From an uncultured Collinsella sp. (GTDB lineage: Bacteria; Actinomycetota; Coriobacteriia; Coriobacteriales; Coriobacteriaceae): 64,000 nt of DNA. The stretch lies in the NCBI GenBank assembly GCA_902492235.1, contig CABUKS010000011.1:1-64000 (forward strand), written 5' to 3'. Position 1 is the first letter of the stretch. Each line of letters begins with the position of its first letter. The translations under genes were made by a program, and so were the position numbers. This document shows, piece by piece, positions 8,742 through 17,288 of the stretch. The notes under the pieces are model-generated. The model ran no database searches, was not told the origin of the DNA, and saw only the letters and a list, made by a program, of their open reading frames with translations.

Positions 8742-9407
8742 CTACCCCGCTACGCGTACGCTGGGGCACAAATCCGCCAGCGGGCACTCGTCGCACTTAG
8801 GTTTACGGGCGTCGCAGATCTCGCGGCCAAAGGTGATCCACTGATGGTTAACCGACTCCCAATACTCGTGCGGCAAAATCTTGAGCAGGTCTTGCTCGGT
8901 CTTGAGCGGCTCCTTGGCATGCGTCTTGGGACTCAGCATCAGGCGGTGCGCGATGCGGTTGACGTGCGTATCGACCGCGATGCCCTCGACAATGCCAAAC
9001 CCCACGTTGAGCACGATGTTCGCCGTCTTGCGACCCACACCCGGCAGTTTGACGAGCTCCTTCATGTCGGCCGGCACCTCGCCACCATAATCGGCAACGA
9101 TCATCTGCACGGCCTCCACAGCGTGCTTGGCCTTACTCTTATAAAAGCCGAGTGACTTAATGGTGTCGGCCACATCGGCCACGCTCGCCCCCGCCATGGC
9201 CTCGGGCGTGGGCCACTGGGCAAACAGCTTCGGCGTCACCTTGTTGACCTGCGCGTCGGTCGTCTGCGCCGAGAGCAGCACCGCGATGAGCAGCCTAAAG
9301 GGATTCTCGTGGTCCAAAAAGCACTCGACCGGGCCATAGCGACGGTTGAGGCGCTCGCACACCTCAACGGCGCGCTCGCGTTTGGCGGCATTGGTCTCGC
9401 GTGGCAT
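8742..9407 (-). CDS. nth: Endonuclease III
   Basis: A 221-aa base-excision-repair DNA glycosylase and AP lyase that removes oxidised pyrimidines. The helix-hairpin-helix LPGVGRKTANIVL contains the catalytic lysine, and GIAVDTHVNRI contains the catalytic Asp. The C-terminal 4Fe-4S motif C-x6-C-x2-C-x5-C is complete (CDARKPKCDECPLADLC). The start at 9407 follows GAGGAGTCGTT. Length and motifs are standard. Confidence 0.96.
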   Translation of the reverse strand: MPRETNAAKRERAVEVCERLNRRYGPVECFLDHENPFRLLIAVLLSAQTTDAQVNKVTPKLFAQWPTPEAMAGASVADVADTIKSLGFYKSKAKHAVEAVQMIVADYGGEVPADMKELVKLPGVGRKTANIVLNVGFGIVEGIAVDTHVNRIAHRLMLSPKTHAKEPLKTEQDLLKILPHEYWESVNHQWITFGREICDARKPKCDECPLADLCPSVRVAG

Positions 9408-9470
9408 AACGACTCCTCGGCTCAGCGGCATAACAAACTTATGGGCACGATTGTCCCACGTATGGGGTCT

Positions 9471-11273
9471 TTACGCCTCCAAAAATGCGCCGGTCTGGCG
9501 GCCCCACAGGCTTGCGTACTCGCCGCCCGCCTCGACAAGCTGCGCATGCGTACCGTCCTCGACAATCTCGCCGTCCGCCAGTACCACGATGCGGTCGAGC
9601 GCCGCCACGGTGGACAGGCGATGCGCCACCACAATGGAGGTGCGGCCGCGCATCAGGTTCTCGAGCGCCTCCTGCACCAGCGCCTCGGACTCGCTGTCCA
9701 GGGCAGACGTCGCCTCGTCGAGCACCAGAATCGGCGCGTCGGTCAGGATAGCGCGGGCAATGGCCACGCGCTGGCGTTGGCCGCCCGAAAGCTTAACGCC
9801 GCGCTCGCCCACCATGGTGTCAAAGCCACGGGGCAGGCGGTCGATAAACTCCAGGGCATTGGCCAGACGCGCGGCCTCGCGGATCTGCTCGTCGGTGGCG
9901 TCGGGGCGTCCGTAGGCGATATTCTCGCGAATGGAGCGATGGAACAGCAGCGCCTCCTGCGGTACGTAGGCAACCTGGCGGCGCAGGCTCTGCTGCGTGC
10001 AGCGCGAAACGTCTTGGCCGTCCACGAGCACGCGACCGCCCTGTACGTCGTCCAGGCGCAGCAGCAGTTTGGTGAGCGTCGTCTTGCCCGAGCCCGATTT
10101 GCCCACCAGGCCCACGCGCTGGCCCGCCGCCACATGAAGCGTCAGGTCGTCGAACACGCTCTCGCCCGCCGCGGCGTCACGGTATGCAAAGCTCAAGTGC
10201 TCAAAATCAATCGCGCCCTCGCCCACCTTGAGCTCGGGGGCGTTCTCGTCGTCTGCCACCAGACGCGGCTCGTCCAGCACACGTGTCATCTCGGCTGCGT
10301 CGCCCAGCGCGCGGTTGATGCGCTGCATCATGGAGCTCACGTAGTTCAGACGCATAGTGAGGTTGTACGTATAGGTAAAGATCATGACGAGCGCGCCGGC
10401 CGAGATGCCAAACCACGCGTTGCCGCCCGCGACGAACACGCTCACCACGGCCATGGTGATGACGATAAGGCCCGAGGTCGTAAAGTTGCGTTGCATCATG
10501 GCGTGCATCGAAACCGTCTCGGCGTCGCGCGCGGCGCGGTCGGCGGCATCGAACAGGTCGCGCTCAAAGTCCTCGCGCCCACAGGTCTTGACGGCCAGGA
10601 TATTCGTAACCGCGTCGGACAGCACGCCCGACAATTTGTTCTGCGCGGCAGACGTCGCGGCCGAAAGCGGCATGATGCGCTTGTACATAAGCCAGACAAA
10701 CGCGATGTAGACGACCATAATGCCCACCAGGATCACGGTAAACGTCGGCACCACCGGAGCGAGCGCCGCCACCGTGCAGACAACCGAGGTGATGGTGGGA
10801 ATGAGCGAATACACCGTCACGTCCACCAGACCCGTATAGCCGCTCATAAAACGGCTCGTCTGGCTCACAAGCGATCCACCAAAACGGCTGGTGTGAAATG
10901 TCATGGATTGATTGGAGAGCGTGTCAAAGCACAGGCGCGCCAGGTGATAGTTGCCCGCAATCTCGAGCTTGTAGACGGTGTAGTCCTGCAGCTTGGAGAG
11001 GATTTGGCCCACTAGGTTAACGAGCACCAGCGCCAGAATGTAAGGGCCAAAGACCTCAAACACCTGGTCACCCGCCACGGGGCCGGCCTGAACGCGGTCA
11101 ACGATAAGGGCCATCACGTAGGTGTTGGCAAACGTGAGCAAAAAGATGTAGCCCGCCGACGAGAACACCGAGAGAAAGACGATCAGCGGCTGCGTGCGCG
11201 TGACGTCCCAAAAACGCTGCAGCGTGCGGCACACGGTGGAACGTTTGAGCGGACTGGTGCTTCTCTGAGACAT
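9471..11273 (-). CDS. ABC exporter half-transporter (permease-ATPase fusion)
   Basis: A 600-aa type IV ABC exporter. Residues about 25-320 form a six-helix membrane domain. The C-terminal nucleotide-binding domain has Walker A GKSGSGKTTL, signature LSGGQRQRVA, Walker B ILVLDEATSALD and the switch histidine VVAHRLS. It probably works as a homodimer moving lipids, drugs or peptides out of the cell. No partner gene is adjacent, and the substrate is not predictable. The start at 11273 is set by an AAGGAAG ribosome site. Confidence 0.9.
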   Translation of the reverse strand: MSQRSTSPLKRSTVCRTLQRFWDVTRTQPLIVFLSVFSSAGYIFLLTFANTYVMALIVDRVQAGPVAGDQVFEVFGPYILALVLVNLVGQILSKLQDYTVYKLEIAGNYHLARLCFDTLSNQSMTFHTSRFGGSLVSQTSRFMSGYTGLVDVTVYSLIPTITSVVCTVAALAPVVPTFTVILVGIMVVYIAFVWLMYKRIMPLSAATSAAQNKLSGVLSDAVTNILAVKTCGREDFERDLFDAADRAARDAETVSMHAMMQRNFTTSGLIVITMAVVSVFVAGGNAWFGISAGALVMIFTYTYNLTMRLNYVSSMMQRINRALGDAAEMTRVLDEPRLVADDENAPELKVGEGAIDFEHLSFAYRDAAAGESVFDDLTLHVAAGQRVGLVGKSGSGKTTLTKLLLRLDDVQGGRVLVDGQDVSRCTQQSLRRQVAYVPQEALLFHRSIRENIAYGRPDATDEQIREAARLANALEFIDRLPRGFDTMVGERGVKLSGGQRQRVAIARAILTDAPILVLDEATSALDSESEALVQEALENLMRGRTSIVVAHRLSTVAALDRIVVLADGEIVEDGTHAQLVEAGGEYASLWGRQTGAFLEA

Positions 11274-11398
11274 GGTCTTCCTTTCGCGTCTGATAGGACG
11301 AAACGCCATTGTTGCACACTAAAGCGCACTTCAGGCAAGCACGGCGCGAAAAGCGCCCGCGCCCCGCGTTTACGTCGGCGCCCCGCCGTCAGATGCAG

Positions 11399-12754
11399 CT
11401 AGTCCTCGTCTTTTTGGTCTGCGGGCAGGCTCGCAGACGTGAGCCCCAAGATCTCGTCGGCCTCCCGCGTGTCTTCCAGCGCGTCGATATCCTTGAGCTT
11501 GCGCTCCATAACGTTGGTGCGCGTGGTGATGATGCCCTCGACCGTCTTTCCTGCGGTCTCGATCTGCTGCTGGGCGCGGCGCAGCGCCGCCTGATAGCGT
11601 GGCAGCTCGGCCTTGACGGCGGAAAGCACGCGCAGCACGTCATCGGTACGTTTTTGCAACTTAAACGTCTGGTAGCTCATCTGCAGGCTGTTGAGGATGG
11701 CCGCCATGGTGCTGGGGCCGGCAACATTGACGTGATAGTCGCGGCCCAGGGTCTCGATAAGCCCGGGGCGGCTGACGACCTCGGCATACAGGCCCTCAAA
11801 CGGCACGAACATGATGCCAAAATTGGTCGTCGCGGGCACGCTCAGGTACTTTTCGCAGATGTCCTTGGCCTCGCGCTTCACCATGGCGTCGAGCGTCTTG
11901 CGCGCGGTGGCCACAGCCTCGGCATCACCCGACTCTTGCGCGTCGAGCAGGTGCTCGTACGCATCGCCGGGGAACTTGGAGTCGATCGGCAGCAACACGG
12001 GGTCGCCCTCGTCCACCGGCAGCTTGACGGCAAACTCAACCCGCTCCGAGGCACCAGGCTTGGTGGCAACGTTTTCCAGATACTGATCGGGTGTGAGGAT
12101 ATCCGCCAGAATCGCGCCCAGCTGCACCTCGCCCAAAATGCCGCGCGCTTTTACATTGCCCAGCACGCGCTTGAGGTCGCCTACGCCGGTGGCAATGGAC
12201 TGCATATCGCCCAAGCCCTTGTACACAGCCTCGAGCTGGTCGCTCACCTGCTTAAACGATGCCGACAGGCGATCGTTGAGCGTGCGGGAGAGCTTCTCGT
12301 CCACCGTCGCACGCATTTGATCGAGCTGCACGTTGTTGTCCTTGCGGATGGCGCCCAGCTGGGCATCGACCGTCTCGCGTACCTTGTCCAGACGGTGTTC
12401 AATGCCTTCGCGGTTGGCGCCCAGCTGCTGGGCCGTCTCGCGGCGCAGGTCGTCCATGCGGTCGCCGGCCTGCGAGAACTCGCGTGCGATGGTCAGGTAA
12501 CGTTGCTGCTCCACGGCCGCATCGGTTGTCTGCTGCTGCGCGATAGCATTTGCCGTGCGGCGGGTTTCGGACAGAGCGACGTTCAGGGTGTCGAGCGCGT
12601 TGTTGGCCTGCTCGAGCGCAGCCAGCATCTCTGCCCCGCTATCGCCGCGCTCCCGCAGCTCGGCGCGAAGGCCCTTAAGCTGCAGGGCACAAGCCACAGC
12701 AACCCCCACCGCCATCAAGGCGATCACAACAAGCACGATATCAATAGCAGACAT
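11399..12754 (-). CDS. rmuC: RmuC-family DNA recombination protein
   Basis: A 451-aa protein with an N-terminal membrane anchor (residues about 5-25), a long coiled coil (about 30-190, rich in Q/E/R heptads) and the conserved RmuC nuclease-like domain (about 195-400). Segments such as VKARGILGEVQLGAIL, LPIDSKFPGDAYEHLL and FGIMFVPFEGLYAEV are typical. RmuC proteins limit inversions at short inverted repeats. That is relevant here, because the window has many inverted repeats; the connection is only suggestive. Confidence 0.92.
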   Translation of the reverse strand: MSAIDIVLVVIALMAVGVAVACALQLKGLRAELRERGDSGAEMLAALEQANNALDTLNVALSETRRTANAIAQQQTTDAAVEQQRYLTIAREFSQAGDRMDDLRRETAQQLGANREGIEHRLDKVRETVDAQLGAIRKDNNVQLDQMRATVDEKLSRTLNDRLSASFKQVSDQLEAVYKGLGDMQSIATGVGDLKRVLGNVKARGILGEVQLGAILADILTPDQYLENVATKPGASERVEFAVKLPVDEGDPVLLPIDSKFPGDAYEHLLDAQESGDAEAVATARKTLDAMVKREAKDICEKYLSVPATTNFGIMFVPFEGLYAEVVSRPGLIETLGRDYHVNVAGPSTMAAILNSLQMSYQTFKLQKRTDDVLRVLSAVKAELPRYQAALRRAQQQIETAGKTVEGIITTRTNVMERKLKDIDALEDTREADEILGLTSASLPADQKDED

Positions 12755-12877
12755 AGACTTCGCCCAACAAACTCAATCGATCACCAATCAAAACCGCGAT
12801 CAATCTTACCCCGCCGCACGCACCGGGCGCTCCACGGCAATCGGGCAAATGGATTTTGGGCCACAGGCATCAAAACG

Positions 12878-13300
12878 CTAACTCTCCCAGCCGGTGCGGA
12901 TGGTTGCTATGACATCGCCTAGGCGCTGGCCGAGGGCTGACAGATGTTGGAGGACTTCGCTGGGCGAGGCACCGTTGAGGATGCAGGTGAGCGCATACGA
13001 GACCAAGAAAATCGCCGCAAGTCCTAACGGAATGAGCACGATCATCGCTAACGCGCGCAGGCGCTGACCCACGCGGCGGCGACGCGTGCGGCGTTTGTCG
13101 AACGCAAGCTCCTGAGCATATGAATCTTGTTGTACGGAATAGTTCTCTGGTGCCGATCCGCCCGCAGGCGAAACCGCGGTCGCGGCATTTTGCGCAGGGG
13201 GCTGGGCGGCTACCCCTTGCATTTGCATCTCCATGAGCCGTTGCTGCTGACGCAACATACGCTCAGCTTGTTGCTGCGGAGTCTCAAGAAACAGGTCCAT
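12878..13300 (-). CDS. Small single-pass membrane protein of unknown function
   Basis: A 140-aa protein that I do not recognise. It has a Gln/Met-rich N-terminal coiled-coil-like stretch (residues 8-35), a low-complexity Pro/Ala/Gln linker, an Arg-rich cluster (DKRRTRRRRVGQRLR, about 68-82) and one strong membrane helix at about 85-110. The basic cluster before the helix suggests an inside N-terminus. GAGGAGGCCAGC before the ATG supports translation. It may share a transcript with rmuC. Confidence 0.65.
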   Translation of the reverse strand: MDLFLETPQQQAERMLRQQQRLMEMQMQGVAAQPPAQNAATAVSPAGGSAPENYSVQQDSYAQELAFDKRRTRRRRVGQRLRALAMIVLIPLGLAAIFLVSYALTCILNGASPSEVLQHLSALGQRLGDVIATIRTGWES

Positions 13301-13558
13301 GCTGGCCTCCTCAATCGGAGCATTCGGCGCTTACGCCCAGCATCCCGCACCGCCAAGGCCACGGCAACGCAATCCGTAGCAATAGCTGCAAAGTTTCTTG
13401 TTAACAAAAGCTGTCGAAAACCTCAACAACTCCCCTACCAGCACTTTCTCTGAGCTTTTTTATCGAATGATCTTTTACCCTTCCGCCAACCCGCCAACTA
13501 ACCAAAAGCTGACCAAAAGCTTGACGGAAATTGTGAAGACAGGGACCCTAAACAAAAC

Positions 13559-13582
13559 GTGCCGCCCCTAAAGGGGCGGCAC
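13559..13582 (-). terminator. Terminator downstream of rubrerythrin
   Basis: A GTGCCGCCCCT/AGGGGCGGCAC hairpin is followed on the minus strand by GTTTTGTTT. It is the first good terminator after the rubrerythrin gene, about 225 nt away. Confidence 0.75.
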
Positions 13583-13625
13583 ACAAACCAATCTATTAGC
13601 CAAAACTCGTTGGCTAGCCCGCGCC

Positions 13626-13709
13626 GTCAGACCCGCGGCGTATGCCTTTGCCTCGCGCGACTCTGCGAAGCCGCGAGCGAGAGGGAAAGGGATACGCCGC
13701 GGGTCTGAC
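13626..13709. repeat. Long inverted repeat after rubrerythrin
   Basis: An 18-bp perfect stem (13626-13643 with 13692-13709) encloses a 48-nt loop that itself contains a CCTTT..AAAGG pairing. A related motif (gCGRAGCCGYGAGCGAGRRGGRAAGG) follows at about 13740-13767, so the 505-nt gap 13301-13805 holds hairpins rather than genes. Confidence 0.7.
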
Positions 13710-13806
13710 GCCCGGAGCGGTGAAACCAGCAGTTGCCCTGCGGAGCCGTGAGCGAGGAGGGAAGGTAGTCCGGCCCTCCCGGCCCAGCTCACGCTAGCGC
13801 CACGCG

Positions 13807-14346
13807 CTAGTAATTCACCACCTGCTCCTCAAAGTACGCCTTCGGGTGGTTGCACACCGGGCACACCTCGGGCGCCTCGGCACCCACATGCAGATGCCCG
13901 CAGTTCAGGCACTTCCACACTTTCACGCCCTCGCGCTCAAACACTTCGCCCGACTCGATGCGCTCGACGAGTTTGTTGTAGCGCTCCTCATGGGCCTTCT
14001 CGACGGCACCGACGCCACGGAACTTTGCGGCAATCTCGGCAAAGCCCTCTTCCTCGGCGGTCTTGGCAAACTCGTCGTACATCGTGGTCCACTCGTAGTT
14101 CTCACCTGCCGCGGCATCACGCAGGTTGTCCAGAGTGCCCGGAACGGCACCGTCGTGCAGATACTTAAACCACAGCTTAGCGTGCTCGGACTCGTTGCCC
14201 GCGGTCTCGGCAAAGATATTCGAGATCTGAACGTAGCCGTCCTTCTTGGCCTTGGATGCATAGTAGCGATACTTGGTATGCGCCTGCGACTCGCCGGCAA
14301 AAGCGGCCTCGAGGTTCTTCTTGGTTTGGGAATTCTCAAAATCCAT
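13807..14346 (-). CDS. rbr: Rubrerythrin
   Basis: A 179-aa oxidative-stress peroxidase of anaerobes. The N-terminal ferritin-like four-helix domain supplies the diiron ligands (EAAFAGESQAHTKYRYYA, ETAGNESEHAKLWF, AVEKAHEERY). The C-terminal rubredoxin-type domain has two C-x2-C pairs (CLNCGHLHVG and CPVCNHPKA) for one iron. It reduces hydrogen peroxide with electrons from rubredoxin or ferredoxin. The start at 14346 (MDFENS) is preferred over the upstream MMKGSTP start by family length. It fits the strictly anaerobic metabolism suggested by the PFOR gene. Confidence 0.95.
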   Translation of the reverse strand: MDFENSQTKKNLEAAFAGESQAHTKYRYYASKAKKDGYVQISNIFAETAGNESEHAKLWFKYLHDGAVPGTLDNLRDAAAGENYEWTTMYDEFAKTAEEEGFAEIAAKFRGVGAVEKAHEERYNKLVERIESGEVFEREGVKVWKCLNCGHLHVGAEAPEVCPVCNHPKAYFEEQVVNY

Positions 14347-14460
14347 AGGTGTACTTCCCTTCATCACATGCCGCCCGTAGGCTTCGAGCGGCCCTATCTT
14401 TAGGATGCCCCCATGCCGAGAATCTAAACCTTACAATCCCGTTCTTCAAATTCAAGCGAG

Positions 14461-15366
14461 CTAGACACTCAGCCAGCGATTACCCTCGACGCGGCAGAAT
14501 CCCTCGCGTTCCAGGTCGGCAAGAATACTTGCGACCAGCTCGCGCTCGACCGGCTCTCGGCCCGCCGCCGCCTCCATCTCGTTAACGCCTGCCATGGCGG
14601 CATCGAGTGTGATGCCCGCAGGCTGTCCATCGCGCGCAGCCAACAGCATACGCACGATGTGGGCGCGCTTTTGACGACGCGAACCCTCAAACTTGGACTG
14701 GCGACTATAGCCCGCCGATCGCCTAGACGGATTGGGCAACGCCTTCTTAAGATACGCGCCATAATCCAGCAGCGCGTAATACCACGCGCGCGGTGTGTCG
14801 GCGTCGTCTTGAGGCGCGGCAAAGGGGGCAATCTCGTCCGCCGTCGCACCGGGAGCCGCCGGGCAGGCCGCCTGAATCAGCGGCACCAGCTCGCGATCGG
14901 GAACAGCCGGCACGTCGGGAAAGAAATGGTGCAGAAAGACCGTGCGCACGTTGGTCTCCAGATACACGCCCGGAAGATCGAACGCAAACGACCGAATGCC
15001 CTGCGCCGTCGCCGGCCCAATACCGGGCAGGGCGACCAGATCGCGTGTCTCGCGCGGGAACTCCCCGCCCCAGTCCTCTACAAGCTGCTGTGCGGCCCTG
15101 TGAAGTGCCAGAGCACGACGGTTGTAGCCCATGCCCTGCCAAGCGTCCAAAACGTCCGAGGGTGCTGCCTGCGCAAGTGCCTGCACAGTCGGAAAGCGCT
15201 CGAGCCACGCCGGCATGCGTGTCTCCACGCGCGGCACCTGCGTCTGCTGCAGCATGACCTCGGAGAGCCAAATAATGTACGGGTCACGCGTACGTCGCCA
15301 CGGAAGGTCGCGATAGCGCAGGACCCCTTCCGATCGAATCATCGAACGAAAGGGGTCCTGAATCAT
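14461..15366 (-). CDS. MutY-like HhH-GPD DNA glycosylase lacking the Fe-S cluster
   Basis: A 301-aa protein with the MutY signature RYRDLPWRRTRDPYIIWLSEVMLQQTQV split over residues 17-44, including the adenine-pocket Glu36. The helix-hairpin-helix LPGIGPATA is at 113-121. Unlike canonical MutY it has no C-terminal C-x6-C-x2-C-x5-C cluster and no NUDIX-like 8-oxoG recognition domain. The position of the catalytic Asp (LDGNV in MutY) reads LETNV here, giving Glu137. It instead ends in a basic segment and a winged-helix-like tail. It lies 21 nt after the Rrf2 gene, with an AAGGAGCATAG ribosome site, and is probably cotranscribed. Adenine-excision activity is plausible but not assured. Confidence 0.85.
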   Translation of the reverse strand: MIQDPFRSMIRSEGVLRYRDLPWRRTRDPYIIWLSEVMLQQTQVPRVETRMPAWLERFPTVQALAQAAPSDVLDAWQGMGYNRRALALHRAAQQLVEDWGGEFPRETRDLVALPGIGPATAQGIRSFAFDLPGVYLETNVRTVFLHHFFPDVPAVPDRELVPLIQAACPAAPGATADEIAPFAAPQDDADTPRAWYYALLDYGAYLKKALPNPSRRSAGYSRQSKFEGSRRQKRAHIVRMLLAARDGQPAGITLDAAMAGVNEMEAAAGREPVERELVASILADLEREGFCRVEGNRWLSV

Positions 15367-15387
15367 ATCTATGCTCCTTATGCGGCG

Positions 15388-15873
15388 TTATTCCTCCTGG
15401 CAAGCACACGCACAGGCGGCGTACTCGGGAAACGCATCGCGGTCGGCAAACTTGGGGTCGACGGCCGGGAACTGGCGGTGAGCGACGATATCGCCCAGCG
15501 AAACGGAATCGAGGTAGTCGCGCATCAACGCTTGAGCTCCGGCCCACAGGGGATGATAGCAGCACGTGCCCATGCGTGCACAGTCGCCATCGGGTGCGGT
15601 GCAATCATTCATAACCATAGGGCCCTGAACGGCCTCGACGACCTGACGAATGGTGACGTCGTCCGGGCTGACCTTAAGACGCATGCCGCCACGGACGCCG
15701 CGCAGGCTCTCCACGATGCCAGCCTGAACCAAGCCATGCTGAATCGAACGCGCGAACGAATAGGGCACGTTGACCTCTTCGGCGGCAGTGCGAACAGAAA
15801 GCAGCCGCTCCGGCTCCTCGGCAAGCATCGCAAGCATGCGAAGGGCATAGTCAGTCTTCCTCGATATGTCCAT
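15388..15873 (-). CDS. Rrf2-family Fe-S transcriptional regulator
   Basis: A 161-aa winged-helix regulator starting MDISRKTDYALRMLAMLA, the standard Rrf2 opening. The recognition region SFARSIQHGLVQAGIVESLRG is followed by a wing, and then by a Cys cluster (NDCTAPDGDCARMGTCCYH, about 89-107) able to hold a 2Fe-2S cluster as in IscR or NsrR. The C-terminus ends in a further CACACQ run. It likely senses iron-sulfur, redox or nitrosative status. It is the first gene of a probable two-gene unit with the MutY-like glycosylase. Confidence 0.92.
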   Translation of the reverse strand: MDISRKTDYALRMLAMLAEEPERLLSVRTAAEEVNVPYSFARSIQHGLVQAGIVESLRGVRGGMRLKVSPDDVTIRQVVEAVQGPMVMNDCTAPDGDCARMGTCCYHPLWAGAQALMRDYLDSVSLGDIVAHRQFPAVDPKFADRDAFPEYAACACACQEE

Positions 15874-16193
15874 TTTTCCCCTTTCAAGGAATAGGAACAG
15901 CTCGAACGGGCTCCGGGGCCGAGCTTATGTCGAGACGCCAAACGAATGCCAGGACAGCCAAATAGCAAATCGGGTGTCCACTGGATGCCGAGCCTGAAGT
16001 TGATTGCATCAATACCGGCCTACAGCGAAACTTAGTATAACCTAACCCCCTGCCCCATTAAACAGGTGTTGTGCAACAAACGCCTTGTTTGAACATATAT
16101 ATCAGTTGGGCCTTGTTCGCGAATAGGAGATATAACTGGGAGAGAAATGGTTTTGAATACAAGAGATAGAGATCAATGTCCCATTAAACGCAA
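15874..16193. other. Intergenic region upstream of the Rrf2 gene
   Basis: About 320 nt with no credible gene. It is AT-richer than its surroundings, includes ATATATAT near 16097, and probably holds the Rrf2 promoter. A 24-codon frame at about 16147 runs into the tRNA terminator and is not believable. Confidence 0.4.
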
Positions 16194-16220
16194 AAAGCCA
16201 CGTCCGAAGACGTGGCTTTA
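16194..16220 (-). terminator. Terminator of tRNA-Asp
   Basis: AAAGCCACGTC, a TTCG tetraloop and GACGTGGCTTT, followed by TT on the minus strand: a textbook intrinsic terminator just beyond the tRNA 3' end. Confidence 0.9.
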
Positions 16221-16227
16221 ATTGCGT

Positions 16228-16305
<78 letters not shown>

Positions 16306-16413
16306 AGGCAGTCGTTCGCGTTTGTTTCCGCTCGCGTGCGCTGCGGGGATTAGTATACACAGAAGTCTGTCTGGCGCGCAACAACTTTTTTGAAAATATT
16401 TTTTGGGCCCTCC

Positions 16414-16558
16414 GGGAGGGTCTCCGGGGCCGGCTGGCGCGGGTTAAGTTTGCTGCTCTACAGTCCTGCGCAAGACGGAAAGCACATTAAGTGCTTTCCT
16501 TTGCGTGCGGAACTCGCGACAAACTTAACCCGCGCCAGCCGGCCCCGGAGACCCTCCC
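16414..16558. repeat. 39-bp perfect inverted repeat with inner hairpin
   Basis: The arms 16414-16452 and 16520-16558 are exact reverse complements over 39 nt. The 67-nt loop contains a second hairpin, GGAAAGCAC/GTGCTTTCC, at about 16478-16500. No reading frame is plausible inside. It fills most of the 412-nt gap between tRNA-Asp and the phosphoesterase. Confidence 0.9.
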
Positions 16559-16717
16559 TACCGTCACTATGTTCGACTAGTTCTTGTTCCTCGCCGCTTC
16601 CGCGGCTCGAGGTCCCCGTTCTCCTCGGCGGGGTTGTCTAAGATTGTTGTTGAACTTCGGCCTTTGGCTCAAAGAAAAACCGGGAGATGCGATCTGCATC
16701 CCCCGTTTTTGTTGCGT

Positions 16718-17185
16718 CTACTCTAGGTCAATAAATTTGGTGCTTATGATCTTGCCGTCCTTGACGAGCATTCTGGCCATGGTGGGGCCTCGGGTGCCTC
16801 TGGGGTAGCTAGCACTGCCGGGATTGAGGACTAGGCAGCGGCCTACTTGAGCTTCTTTGGTTACGTGGGTGTGGCCGTTGATGGCTACGTCTACGGATCC
16901 CACGGGGAGATCTTCGCGGTAGTGGGCTACGGCGAATTTGAGTCCTTCGTAGGTGAAAAGGGCCAATCGATCCACATCGAGGCCGTAATCGCGGTAGTAG
17001 TCGTTGTTGCCCAGCACGGCTCGCACGGGGGCGATAGTGCGCAGGTGCTCATAGTCCATCTCGGACGTTAGGTCTCCTGCGTGAATGATTAGATCCGCGC
17101 CCTCTAGCTCGTCCAAAAGCGCGGGAGAAAGATAGCCGTGGGTGTCCGAGATGATGTCGATGCGCTTGGCGTCTGCACTGTTCAT
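16718..17185 (-). CDS. YfcE/MJ0936-type metallophosphoesterase
   Basis: A 155-aa calcineurin-like phosphodiesterase. The metal-binding blocks are visible: DIISDTHG (about 10-17), IIHAGDL (about 34-40), VLGNND (about 59-64), AVAHY and NGHTHV (about 106-111). Small enzymes of this family hydrolyse phosphodiesters with Mn2+ or Ni2+; the natural substrate is usually unknown. The start at 17185 has AAAGGGATCCC before it. It is preceded by the terminator of the LytR-type gene, so it is transcribed alone. Confidence 0.88.
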   Translation of the reverse strand: MNSADAKRIDIISDTHGYLSPALLDELEGADLIIHAGDLTSEMDYEHLRTIAPVRAVLGNNDYYRDYGLDVDRLALFTYEGLKFAVAHYREDLPVGSVDVAINGHTHVTKEAQVGRCLVLNPGSASYPRGTRGPTMARMLVKDGKIISTKFIDLE

Positions 17186-17231
17186 GGGATCCCTTTCGCA
17201 AAACCGGTTCGATATCCAACATCTACATACA

Positions 17232-17282
17232 AAAAGGCCCCACGGCTCCGCAGACGTTTTTGGTCTACAGGGCTGCGGGGCC
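17232..17282 (-). terminator. Terminator of the first LytTR operon
   Basis: A GGCCCCGCAGCC..-type stem, ending GGGGCC on the other arm, is followed by TTTTT on the minus strand, right after the regulator stop at 17289. Confidence 0.75.
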
Positions 17283-17288
17283 AAAGTT

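Noticed and set aside
5894..8800. Plus-strand open frame of 968 codons opposite mfd
   Set aside because: Composition (His/Arg/Gly/Ala-rich) and position show it to be a shadow of mfd.
16147..16220. 24-codon frame with GGAGAG before ATG near tRNA-Asp
   Set aside because: It reads through the tRNA terminator hairpin; chance frame.
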